Assembly (NCBI RefSeq): GCF_030052815.1 | Contig: NC_079501.1 | Location: 84,701,849 to 84,765,848 of the forward strand | DNA from: Hevea brasiliensis | Lineage: Eukaryota > Streptophyta > Magnoliopsida > Malpighiales > Euphorbiaceae | Length of the DNA: 64,000 nucleotides | Direction: 5' to 3' | In this document: positions 36,596 through 47,342 of the stretch, piece by piece | Layout: every line of letters begins with the position of its first letter | How positions within the stretch are numbered: the stretch's first letter is position 1 | Program-made: the position numbers and the translations under genes | The notes under the pieces: generated by a model | What the model was told of the DNA's origin: nothing | Database searches by the model: none | Seen by the model: the letters and a program-made list of their open reading frames with translations, nothing else

Positions 36596-37411
36596 GGTTC
36601 TGCTTCTAGAGGACAACAGACAACTAGTAGAGGCAGAGGCAGGGGTAGAGGTAACACTTCTGGTAGTCAGGGCACAGTGAGCCAACCAGAGCAGAGTGGT
36701 GCACCAGTCAAGGTGTACACCATGTGCCAGAGGGATGAAGCTGAGACATCAGATGTTGTGGCTGGTACTTTCTCCATTTTTGATAGAGATGTATATGTGT
36801 TGTTTGACCCTGGTTCTACACATTCTTATGCTAGTGCCAGTATTGCATGCTCTATTCCTATTCCTTGTGTGAAATTGGATTATGATGTGCTAGTGACTAG
36901 TCCTTTAGGACAAGAGGTTAGGGTGAACAAATTGTATAAGGATTGTCCTTTGGTGATCCAAGGACATACATTCCTGTCAGACTTAATTGACATGCCCTTC
37001 TGAGATTATGATATCATCTTAGGCATGGATTGGTTAGCCAGGCATCACGCCATGATTGACTGTAGACTGAAGACAGTCACTTTTGGTCTTCCCGAGTATG
37101 CAGATGTAGTGATACACGGGGAGAGGCAGTTATTGCCATCCAACATCATTTCAGCTGCACTTGCTAGAAAGATGATTAGAAAGGGATGTGAAGCTTATCT
37201 AGCTCATGTGATAGACACCCAGGTGGGGAGTCCAGATCTTAAAGATATTCCTACAGTATGGGATTTTCTGGATATTTTTTTGGAAGAATTACCGGGATTG
37301 CCTCCGGAAAGAGAGATGCAGTTTGAAATTGAGACTATGCCTGGTTTGGAGCCAATCTCTATCACTCCTTATAGGATGGCACCTGCTGAGTTGAAAGAGC
37401 TGAAGGTATAA
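36596..37411 (+). pseudogene. Unit H protease
   Basis: It is in the same phase as gag, beginning with an arginine/glycine-rich linker. The aspartic protease site reads L-F-D-P-G-S-T-H-S-Y (about 36800), with Pro where Thr or Ser is usual, so activity is doubtful. A TGA stop at 37001-37003 falls just before the conserved D-I-I-L-G-M-D-W-L (about 37012-37040), and a TAA at 37409-37411 falls just before RT. In gypsy elements this enzyme cuts the Gag-Pol polyprotein. Confidence 0.85.
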
Positions 37412-38212
37412 TTGCAGGAATTGTTAGATAAGGGTTTCATCCGCCCTAGCGTGTCACCTTGGGGAGCACCAGTATTATTTGTGAAGAAAAAGGATGGTAC
37501 TCTCTACCTATGCATAGACTACAGACAGTTGAATAAGGTGACCATAAAGAATAGATATCCTCTGCCACGGATTGATGATTTGTTTGACCAGTTGAAGGAT
37601 GCAACTGTATTCTCCAAAATTGACTTGAGATCGGGCTACTACCAGTTGAGGGTGCAGGAGCAAAGTATTCCTAAAACTGCCTTTAGGACTCGGTATGGCC
37701 ACTATGAGTTCTTGGTAATGCCATTCGGGTTGACTAATGCTCCAGCTGCTTTTATGGGCTTAATGAACACTATCTTCAGGCCATATTTGGACCAGTTTGT
37801 TGTGGTGTTCATTGATGATATTTTGGTGTACTCAAAGAATACAGAGGAATACGATAAGCACTTAAGGATAGTATTGCAGACTTTGAGGGAGAAGCAGTTG
37901 TATGCCAAACTGTCGAAATGTGAGTTTTGGCTAAAGGAGATTTCATTTTTGGGGCATATTGTATCTGCAGAGGGTATCCAAGTGGATCCTAGCAAAGTAG
38001 AAGCCATTCTTAATTGGAAGCCACCTAGAAATGTCACGGAAGTTCGGAGTTTCCTTGGTTTAGCTGGGTATTATCGAAGGTTTGTGAAGGGATTCTCCAT
38101 ACTAGCATCTCCACTGACCAAGCTACTTAGGAAGGATGTAAAATTTCAGTGGGTGATCGATGCAGAAAGTTTTGATGAGTTAAAGAGGCATTTAACTGAA
38201 GCTCCAGTCTAA
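37412..38212 (+). pseudogene. Unit H reverse transcriptase
   Basis: Continuous for 266 codons. It contains the gypsy RT landmarks in order: G-F-I-R-P-S-x-[32 protein letters not shown], the catalytic F-I-D-D-I-L-V-Y-S (about 37808), F-L-G-H and [11 protein letters not shown]. It is closed by a TAA at 38210-38212, where related elements continue in frame into RNase H. RT copies the element's RNA into DNA in the particle. The catalytic residues are kept, but the upstream and downstream stops break the polyprotein. Confidence 0.93.
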
Positions 38213-38215
38213 ACC

Positions 38216-38600
38216 TTGCCCACTTTGGGTAAGGAGTATACCATATACAGTGATGCTTCTCATAACGGATTAGGCTGTGTGTTGATGCAAGATAGAAACG
38301 TCATTACCTATGCTTCACGCCAGCTTAAACCGCATGAGAGGAATTATCCTACACATGACTTGGAGCTAGCAGCCATTGTCTTTACCTTGAAGATCTGGAG
38401 ACATTACTTGTATGGGGAGAGATGTTATATATACACAGATCATAAAAGTTTGAAGTACTTGGGCACACAAAAGGAGTTAAATTTGAGGCAAAGGAGATGG
38501 TTAGAGCTGATAAAAGATTATGATTGTTTGATAGACTATCAGCCTGGAAAAGCTAATGTTGTAGCTGATGCTTTAAGTCGCAAGACTATGGCTGGTTTGA
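38216..38600 (+). pseudogene. Unit H RNase H
   Basis: It is in the same phase as RT after one stop. The acidic residues are visible: Y-S-D-A-S (about 38248), H-D-L-E-L-A-A, Y-T-D-H-K-S and V-A-D-A-L-S-R (about 38557). This domain removes the RNA strand during reverse transcription. The frame runs on into integrase without a further stop. Confidence 0.9.
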
Positions 38601-38699
38601 GGGTTTCTCCTTTGTCCATGGTGCATGAATTAAGGGCATTGCATGCTAATTTAGAGATTAATGAAGATGGGCAGATGGTAGCTACTTGGCAAGTGAAGC

Positions 38700-39550
38700 C
38701 AATGCTGGCAGAACAAATTAAAGCAGTTGCACAGAAGGATGATAAGTATGTGAAGTTGATGGAAGAGGCTCGGGATGGCAAGAAACCAGAATTATCAGTA
38801 AATGATGAGAGCTTGTTGTTATATAAGGGCAAATTGTGCATTCCTGAGAATGTTGAACTGAGACAGACTATTTTAAAGGAAGCACATGATTCACCTTTTG
38901 CAATGCACCCTGGTGGAACCAAAATGTATAGAAGTGTGAAAGAGCATTATTGGTGGAGAGGAATGAAGAAAGCCATTGCAGAATATGTTGTCAAATGCCT
39001 AACTTGTGAGCAAGTAAAGGCAGAACACCAAGTGCCTGCAGGGTTGCTACAGCCATTGCCAATTCCCGAATGGAAATGGGAAAGAATCACTATGGATTTC
39101 GTGACAGGACTTCCACGTACACAAAAGAATCATGATGCAGTTTGGGTTATTGTTGATAGATTGACCAAGTCTGCACACTTTTTGCCAGTGAGAATGGATT
39201 ACAACCTGGAAAGATTGGCCAAACTATACGTTGACGAAGTGGTGAGGTTGCATGGAGTGCCAATGTCTATTGTGTCTGATAGAGATCCTAGGTTCACTTT
39301 TAGATTCTGGGGTAGTCTCCAAAAAGCCCTAGGGACTAGATTGAACTTTAGTACAGCATTCCATCCACAGACAGACGGCCAGTCTGAAAGGATCATTCAG
39401 ATTTTGGAGGATATGCTTCGGGCTTGTGTGATTGAGTTTGAAGGGAGTTGGGACACACACTTGCCTTTAATTGAATTTGCCTACAACAACAATTATCAGT
39501 CAAGCATCGGAATGCCTCCATACGAAGCCCTTTTACGGCAGGAAGGGTAG
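38700..39550 (+). pseudogene. Unit H integrase
   Basis: A zinc-binding N-terminal part (H-P-G-G-T-K-M-Y, then C-L-T-C-E-Q) is followed by the catalytic core. The DDE triad is visible: Asp in T-M-D-F-V-T-G (39094), Asp in V-S-D-R-D-P-R-F (39278) and Glu in S-E-R-I-I-Q (39386). The last two are separated by 35 residues, as is usual. A one-base change near 39540 shifts the frame, and the TAG at 39548-39550 ends it. Confidence 0.92.
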
Positions 39551-40062
39551 AACTCCTTTGTGTTGGGATGAAGTAGGCGAGAGGAAGTTGATTGGTCCAG
39601 AATTAGTGCAGCAGACAGAAGAAAAGGTTAAGCTCATTAGAGACAGACTCAAAGTTGCAACGGATAGACAGAAGTCCTACATTGACCTAAAGAGAAGAGA
39701 TATTCGGTATAGTGTGGGTGACAAGGTGTTCCTGAAAGTTTCCCCATGGAAGAGGATCATGAGGTTTGGTAGAAAGGGGAAACTAAGTCCTCGCTTCATT
39801 GGGCCGTATGAGGTTCTGGAAAGAGTGGGTCCATTGGCATATAGACTTGCATTGCCTCCGGAGTTAGAAAAGATTCACAATGTCTTCCATGTCTCCATGC
39901 TCTCACATTTCGCCAATAGAGGAGATTGAGGTGAATCTAGACTTGACATATGATGAAGAGCCCATAAAGATCTTGGCACACGAGGTGAAGCAGCTGAGGA
40001 ACAAACATATACCTCTAGTCAAAGTGCTGTGGAACCATCATTCAGGCCAAGAGGCTACATGA
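39545..40062 (+). pseudogene. Unit H integrase C-terminus and chromodomain-like tail
   Basis: After the frameshift the sequence continues in another phase: [24 protein letters not shown] (about 39775) and Y-R-L-A-L-P, to about 39925. A second shift leads to Y-D-E-E-P, L-R-N-K and V-K-V-L-W (39935-40035), ending at a TGA (40060-40062). That tail is the Tekay/Del-type chromodomain region thought to guide insertion into heterochromatin. Two frameshifts make it non-functional. Confidence 0.85.
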
Positions 40063-40142
40063 GGAGACAGCACCCACAGCTATTCAGATATTGAGACCAG
40101 GTAAATTTCGAGGACGAAATTTATTTTTAAGGAGGGGAGAAT
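40063..40142 (+). other. Unit H 3' untranslated region and polypurine tract
   Basis: TTTCGAGGACGAAATTTA (about 40107) and the purine run AAGGAGGGGAGAA (about 40129-40141) lie directly before the 3' LTR. The same pair of signals precedes the E 3' LTR (about 57100-57134) and the D 3' LTR. The purine run primes plus-strand DNA synthesis. Confidence 0.88.
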
Positions 40143-43100
40143 TGTAACACCCCGAACCTCCGAGTTATGAATAGTACCATTTTTGGTCCGTGACTAATAC
40201 TATTCGAAGACACCTTGAGGACCAAAAATAAATAGAAATTAATTGAGATAGACACAATAAAAATTCTAGTGAACAAAAAAAAAACTAAGGACTCATCGGG
40301 TATTATAAAAAGAAGGATTATGACCCGATGATGGGCATTTTGATCAATTCACCTCAAGAGTTGACTTTTGACCAAAATGTCAATTAAATTAAATAAAATT
40401 AATGAATTGAATTATGGGGTAAAAATTGAAGAAAAATTCAAGTAAAAATATGTAAGGGAAAATTTAAGAAATGAAAACTTAAACTTTCATTTCCATTATG
40501 ACAAAATTAAAATGAAAGACTTATGGGCTTTTGATAGTTAAATTTAATTATTTAATTAAAAGGAAAAATTAAGTAAAAAAAAAGGGAATAAAAATTTAAG
40601 TTTAATTATCCTTATGGCACAATTAAAATTTATAATTTTAATAAGCTAATTTTTAGGATAAATATATATATATATATATATATATAAGAAGACAAATGTC
40701 TTCTTCATTTCTTTTTTTTTTTATAAGAGGCCACCACCCTCTCCTCTCTCTTCCTCTCTCTCTCTTTTTCTCTTCTTCTTCCACTTCTTCCCCTCATTGA
40801 TTTTCCCTCCCAAGTTTTAATTCCCTTAAATTCCCTTCATAAATTCCATAGCTCACTAAAAGAAAACATCAAAGAGATCTTTGATTGAGAGATTAAAAGT
40901 AAGGAGAACAAGAATTGGAAGAAAAGTGAAGTTGGAAAGAAATCAACAAGATGTAATTTTCTTTTCATGTTAGATTAGTTGTATAAGCTTGGAATGAAGT
41001 TAATTTATGATGAAATTTCATAAGAAAATGAAAGAAAACATATATGGAACCTAAACTAGGGTTTTGAACATTAGGGTTTAGAGACCAAAAATGAAATTTT
41101 ACAAGTCCAATTGGTATGAGACCAATTGGGACTAAAAATAGGCACTAAATGACACAATTTTCATTTTGGAAGCATGCCCAAAAAGTGATCAAAACCTAGT
41201 GAACAAACTGACCAAACTTGAAAAACTGCAGTATGAACAGTACATATGAATAGTAATCGTGTTTGGGTCATAACTCAAGCTAGGCAGGTCAAAATGACCT
41301 GAAATTTGACCAGTAGTTAGATGAGATATAGACCTAAAACTTTCATGAAGAACACAAACCCAAATTATGCCATTAACCCAATCAAATTATTGAGCAAAGT
41401 TGAGTTACTGAATCTGTAAAACTGCAGAATTGCCATATGAGCAGTAAAGTTTCAATGGCTATAACTCTCTCTAGAAAACTCCGATTTAGGTGATTCTTGA
41501 ACCGATGGAAATCTAAGACATAGTAGAATATTTCATATGAAGAATTTTAGGCCAAATTATGAACTTAACTCAATCAAATTGAGAAACGAAGTCGGATCAC
41601 CGAATCTGCCAGAATCTGGACACCTAAAATTGACCAATTGAATAGTAAACTTTGCAAGGCTATAACTCTCTCTAAAAAACTCCGATTTAGGCGATTCTTG
41701 AACCAATGGAAACCTAAGACATAGTAGAATATTTCATATGAAGAATGTTAGGCTAAATTATGAACTTAACTCAATCAAATTGTGAAACGAAGTCGGGTCA
41801 CCGAATCTACTAGAATCTGGGCACCTATAATTGACCAAATGAACAGTAAACTTTGCAAGGCTATAACTCTCTCTAGAAAACTCTGATTTAGGCGATTCTT
41901 AAACCGATGGAAACCTAAGACATAGTAGAACATTTTATATGAAGAAAATTAGACCAAATTATGGACTTAACTTAGTCAAATTGCTGAACGAAGTTGGATC
42001 GATAAATCTACCAGAACAAAATCTGTAGCATGAATAGTGACATGAACAGTAATGGTGTTTTGGGCATAACTTGAGCTACACAACTTCGAATTAGGCGATT
42101 CAAAAAGAAAAATAAAGTTAAGACCTAAATGAACAATTTTCATGAAGAACATCTCATCAAATTATGATCGAAACTAGGTAAAAATTGGGTTCAAAGATTG
42201 GGGCACCAAGCTGTCCCAAAACCAAAATATTCTTAAATTTTCAAAGCTAACTTGGGATGCATTAGACATGCATATAATGAGTCCTTGGCAGCAATTGAGA
42301 TTGTTATTGAGGTATTCTATTTGTGTATTTTCAGTAGAAAAAGAAGTTGGAACGGACAAGGAGAAGTAGGTAACAATAAAGGAGAGCATTGAAGGTTTGT
42401 GCACAACTAACATTTTTCTTTGTTTTAGCTTCGTAAATTGATTTGAATAAGTTTATTTGAATGAGTTTGATTTGAAATGAGTTTATTTTGAATGAGGCAT
42501 GTTTTTCTCTTGTGTTTGAGGAATTTGTGTGTTGCCACCCCTTTTATGGATTTTATGATGATTTGAATATGCTATTGTTTTGCAAACGTGATTATTGATT
42601 TAGAAACTCTTGAAAGTTGTTTTGAAACCACAGTTAGCATGACAGTCCCTTTCTGAACTCCCGAGTAATGCGGCTACTTGGGGTTTTATAATTGATATTG
42701 ATTATGTCTCCCATTAATAATGGTTAGTGGGGTAAGACTACATGAGTACTCATTAGCTAGCTAGCCCTTCCCTCATTAATAACGGTTAGTGAGGTTGAGA
42801 TTGCTTTGTCGTGGTGTACAACACGGCACTGATCGTGAAATTTTGTGTCATGGCCTAAACTGTGTGTTGATGTTGGCAACACTAATGCTTTGTGAATTGT
42901 GATTTATGAAGTGTGATTTCTCATTTGAAATTTTATTCCAATGAATGGCTCTTATGAACTTAGAACTATTGTGAAGTTTTCATGCTTAAGAAAAATGTGA
43001 TTTATTATGCTTTGACAAATTATGTTTTACTTTAATTTTTAAAGTTATTAGTTGTGCACCACTGAGTGATATACTCAGCGATAGCTTCTTTATGCTGTCG

Positions 43101-43552
43101 CAGGTAAGGGAAAGGAGAAGGCTGCCTAGTGAGAGACTTGGAAGCAGCATTTTGGTATTGTTTATGGGTATATATTGTAGTCATACCCCTGTAATTTCCT
43201 TTTGATGTATTTTGTACCTATATGCATGGATGTACAGACATTGAGCAGTTTGTATTTAAAAACATTGCATTGTTATCACATTTTGAGTTTGTAATTATTT
43301 TGTATTTTACTTTGAGACTTATGAAAATGTAACTTTTGCAATATTTAGTCTATCATTATTTCCAATGAATGTTTGCATGGAATTTTAACTATTCTCATAC
43401 AGTTTTCCACAAAAGAATTCATAAGATAAAAAGCTATGGTTTGTTTTAAAATCCTTTGTAGCATATCTAATGGGTTATCGGTAGGTGGAGTTCGGTAATT
43501 CATTAGGCATGCTACAGGAACATGTCATGCCTTACAAGGGATAAGGTGTGAC
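40143..43552 (+). mobile_element. Unit H 3' LTR
   Basis: 3,410 bp, closely matching the 5' LTR with scattered substitutions and small indels, including a shorter TA run, so it is older than the E insertion. It carries the same landmarks: inverted repeat 40686-40705, 201-bp repeats, TTGTGCACAA (about 42397-42406), the CTGAGT/ACTCAG hairpin (about 43062-43078) and the end hairpin (43458-43515). Six extra bases (GATAAG, about 43539-43544) appear just before the final GTGTGACA compared with the 5' LTR. Confidence 0.92.
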
Positions 43553-43835
43553 ATGTTTTAGATCCCTTAGGCAAATCCCACATCGGCAAAGCACGGAGTT
43601 GGTCTTGGGTTCAAAAAGTAATGATATATAAAATAGGGGAACTAATCACTTGAGGCGCCTTTTGGTAGAATGGCCTGGAGAGTTGGAAGAACTCCAGGGT
43701 TAAGCGTGCTCGCTTGAGAGAAATCCTAGGATGGGTGACCTCCTGGGAAGTTCTCCATTCCACCTATGGGACAAAACCGTGAGGCTTACGACCAAAGCGG
43801 ACAATTCCTCTAGTGGTTGATTCCCGATCATTACA
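43553..43835 (+). mobile_element. Cassandra-like LTR at the right end of H
   Basis: It contains TCCCACATCGGC, a TATA box (TATATAAAAT, 43625-43634), GGCGCCTTTTGG, the 5S rRNA-like segment and the end ...CATTACA. From about 43640 on it matches the TRIM LTRs at 7034-7798. Its left end is not a clean LTR start: it follows TGTGACATGTTTTAG, which also occurs at the end of the gypsy 5' LTR and the start of its internal region (35323-35337). The right end is followed by GTGGT, the target copy paired with 31874-31878. Confidence 0.82.
43687..43755 (+). promoter_or_regulatory. 5S rRNA-derived Pol III internal promoter region
   Basis: AAGAACTCCAGG, TTAAGCGTGCTCGCTTGAGA and CTAGGATGGGTGACCTCCTG, then GGAAGTTCT, follow plant 5S rRNA in order. 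The box C core GGATGGGTGACCTCCTGGGA is intact, and box A differs only slightly. It is the best preserved of the three 5S-like segments in the window. Confidence 0.85.
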
Positions 43836-46800
43836 GTGGTCCTTAGAACTATTGCGAACACAGTGGAAAAGAGAAAATCACAAAAAAGAATGGTTAAGCA
43901 AGTCAAATAATTAGGTTAGGAATCCACAAGAAATATTGAATTATTTGCAAACCAGATTGAACCAGCGAGGGACAATTTAGTCAATTGACCCCTAGAGCTG
44001 ACTCCTGACCTTACTGTCAAATAAAATTAGAGAAAAGAAAATTTCAGGATCAAGAATTAAATTAAAGAACTAAAGAAAAATAAATGAAAAAAAAAAAGAA
44101 AAAGTTGATAAAGTTTATTACATCATGCATGACATCATGCATGATGCAATAAACCTAATATTTACAAAATTGGAATTGGGGGATAATTACTAAGTTAAAA
44201 AACAAAATAATTAAAAAAGAAAATTTATCTTCTTCTTCCCTCACCCAAGCCATCCACCTCTCTCTTCCCTCTCTCCCTCACTTCACCTCCATTAAAGCTT
44301 GTTTTGAGCTTGAAGAAACCACAAATTCAACCATAGAAGTGTAACCCCCTTAGTTAAACCTTGTTAACCTCACTTGAGAAGAAGATTGATCAAGAAAAAA
44401 AGGAAGAAAAGAAGAGGAAAATTAAAGATTGAACATCAAAGTGAGGTTAGTTCTTTTAATTGAAATTTTAGTTTAATACATGTGTTCTTAGTTTAAGTAA
44501 CCTAGAAATTAACTTGCAATCAAAACAAAACAATTATTGGGGGACCAAAGGGAAATTCGGCCAGCCTATGTGGGGGTATGATTTGCATGAGTTTGATTGA
44601 ATTAAAGGTGGACATGAGCTTGAATGAGTTGAGTGATTATGTTTATATGCTTTGGTTTAGTAAAATGTAACAATTTGTGAGTTAGGGTTTTGGACCTAGG
44701 GTTTAGGAGATAAAATTTTGAGAATTGGTCAAATGATGTGTTTAACCTTACCTAAGTTGAAAAATGGTCATGTATGACCAATTGTGATGTGTAGGAAGTG
44801 TTAGAACCAATTGAAATTCGGATTGCATATGGTCATTCTGCAGGCAGCATAACCAAGGTCCCTTTCAGGGACCAAAACTAAAAATTTACGAACCCGATTG
44901 GTGTGAGGAAAATTGGGAATGAAACTAGACACAAAATGGCACATTTTTCATTCAGGAATCATGCCCAGAAAGTGACCATAGCATAGTAAACAAATTGGCC
45001 AAATCCGGAATTGGGCACACTGCCCTGTACAAAAATGATCAAATGAACAGTATTTGTTCATTTGGCCATAACTTGGGCTAGGCAGGTCTAAATGACCTAA
45101 AATTTTACCAGTAGAAAGCTGAGACATAGCCCTACAACTTTCATGAAGAACACAAACCTAGATTATTCCCTTAACCAAGTCATTTAGCCACCCAAATTTA
45201 GTGACCCAAAACTGCCAGAACCAAATTAGTGCCCAAAAAATCTGGGTTAGACCAATCCGGCCAGCCATGTTCAAATGGCTATAACTTGACCTACAAAACT
45301 TCAAATGGAGCGATTCAAAAAGGGAAATAAAGTTAAGACAATAAGGAACAACTTTTGTGAAGAAAATTTAGTCAAATTCTAACAGCAATATGACCAATAA
45401 AATAGTGAAAATAGGACACTAAAACTGAAAATTTGAAATTTTACCTAAAAGATTTAAATTTTGAGAAAAGAACCAAAACCAACAAATTAGGTAACCAAAA
45501 TGTGGTATGTGGGTAAAATTAGAATTCCCATACCTATTAACCATTAGAAGGTCAACAAATTGACTTGAATAGTATCATGAACAGTAATCCCGAAATATAA
45601 ATTTTAAAGAACGTCAAGTTTAGTATATTAAAACTAGGTATAAGTAGATTTAAATTTATTTTTGGAGTTGTGATAAATTGTGATATTGAAACACTGTGAA
45701 ACTGTGTGTTTCAGTGGAAAAGAATACCGAGAAAGAACTTGAGACATCGAGTCAAGGCCAAGAGGCGACTCGTATAAGGTTTATGCACAACTAACTATTT
45801 TGTTACTTTTCACTTCTAAATTAATTTGAACAAGTTTCTTTTATGACTTATGATTTTGTTGTGTTGAGAATTTTAACTTATTGAATGAAATTGTATAATT
45901 TAAATATAATTTTTCTTATGCATTTAAGGATTTATTGCATGGTTTTGAGGATTGTAAATTTTAAGTTTGATGTGTTGCCAACCTTGAGCATGAATTTATG
46001 ATGATTCAATATGTTAATGGTTTGTAAACACTTTGTAAATAGAAATTGTTTTTAATATGATTTGAAACCACAGTTGACATGGCAATATATGTTGTAAATT
46101 CTCATTAGCTTGTCTAATGAGATATCTCCTCCACTAGATGGGGTGAGTTCCTTCCTCTCTGGCTTGCCAGTTGGGGAAGAGTTTGAATGAGTACTCATAT
46201 ATACTAGCTAGTCTTTGTTCCTCCCTTTTAGCCTTGGTTATTGAGAGAGTTTGAAATGTCATGGTGTACAACACGGCATCTATTTAAATTTTGGGTCATG
46301 GGTTCAACTATGTAAATTGTTGGCAACGCCCTTTAAATTATGTATAGTTTGATAAATTGTGGTTGAAATAAATAATTTGTCAGTGATTCAAAATATTTTT
46401 GTATTGTTTTGAGATTTAAAAGAAATGTAGATAAATAATTACTATTTGATCAAAATGTTATTCAAATGACTAATTTGCATGAATGAAAATATTGATTTCT
46501 GAATGTTATGAATTTTGAAGAATTTAGAAATTTTAAATTTTTATTTGTTATGAATTGTCAAGCATAACTTGTATTAAGTTTCAAATTATTAGTTTGTGCA
46601 CCACTGAGTTCACCACTCAGCGATAGCTTTGTATGCTGTCGCAGGTGAAAGAAAATATAAAGTAGCTGAACAAGATTACTGAAAGACATAGTGAGACTAT
46701 CTTTGGGTATATTATAGGTATACCCTTGTACTTTAGATTTTGATGTAATTCTGTAATTATATGTATGAAATTTCCTTTGAGCAGTTGTACCAATTCTTTT

Positions 46801-47342
46801 GTAATATATTTTTGGATTGTAATCAAATACAAATTATTGTAAGGTTACCTTGAGATTTTATGTACTTATAAAGTTTTGTACTACTAAATTTTTAATGCTC
46901 TCATGAATGTAAATATTAATTTTATTATCTTAATGAGATATTTCAATGTTTGATTTAATTTAAACTGTGTATTGAGTTGCTTGTGCTGATTTGGGAAATG
47001 AAATTGATTAATGGAGTTGTGATTGAGAAATATATTGGGAGTGTTTTTATTTTCAGGTTTTGAAGAACTATTTTCTTAAAATACAGACGACACTCTGTCG
47101 AAATTTTTATAAAAATTGCGGAGATTTTAAATATCTAAAATTAGATTTATGTTTGGACTTTAAATAAAGTTTTTTTAAATATCTAAAAAAAAATTTTACC
47201 CGCCAATTTAAAAATGAACGAAAATTGTTTTAAAATCACTCATAGTATATTTAATGGGTTATCGGTATGCGTAGTACAGTAATTCATTAGGTGTACTACG
47301 GGACTATGTTACATCTTACGAGGAGTAGAGTGTGACATTAAC

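Larger units (their letters stand above)
31879..43835 (+). mobile_element. Unit H: Ty3-gypsy element with Cassandra-like right end
   Basis: The unit has a perfect outer target duplication GTGGT (31874-31878 and 43836-43840). It runs: gypsy 5' LTR 31879-35329, internal region, gypsy 3' LTR 40143-43552, then TGTTTTAG (identical to the start of the internal region after the 5' LTR), then a Cassandra-like LTR ending TTACA at 43835. No target copy lies at the gypsy/Cassandra junction, so the whole appears to have been inserted as one piece, or two inserts were fused by recombination. The gypsy part belongs to the Tekay/Del-like chromodomain group. Confidence 0.85.
31605..47337 (+). mobile_element. 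Solo Ty3-gypsy LTR F, split by unit H
   Basis: LTR F is present as 31605-31878 and 43841-47337, about 3.77 kb in total. It starts TGTAACACCCCTATTTG and ends GAGTAGAGTGTGACA, with a perfect TTAAC target duplication (31600-31604 and 47338-47342). Comparison with LTR G shows the two parts were once continuous: GTGACACCGT in G is followed by the same bases that occur here across the H insertion. No internal F sequence exists, so it is a solo LTR sitting in D pol. It carries the CTGAGT/ACTCAG hairpin (46604-46620) and the LTR-end hairpin (47242-47299). Confidence 0.92.

Noticed and set aside
35668..38922. Minus-strand ORFs of up to 127 codons across H gag-pol
   Set aside because: They are antisense shadows of clear plus-strand gag, RT, RNase H and integrase domains.
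43687..43755. A genuine 5S rRNA gene
   Set aside because: Only the 3' two-thirds of 5S is recognisable, it is embedded in an LTR, and the same context recurs in the TRIM; it is a Cassandra-type derived segment.
43553..43835. Cassandra as an independent insertion into the H 3' LTR
   Set aside because: No target duplication is found at its left junction, and its right target copy pairs with the left end of the gypsy element instead.
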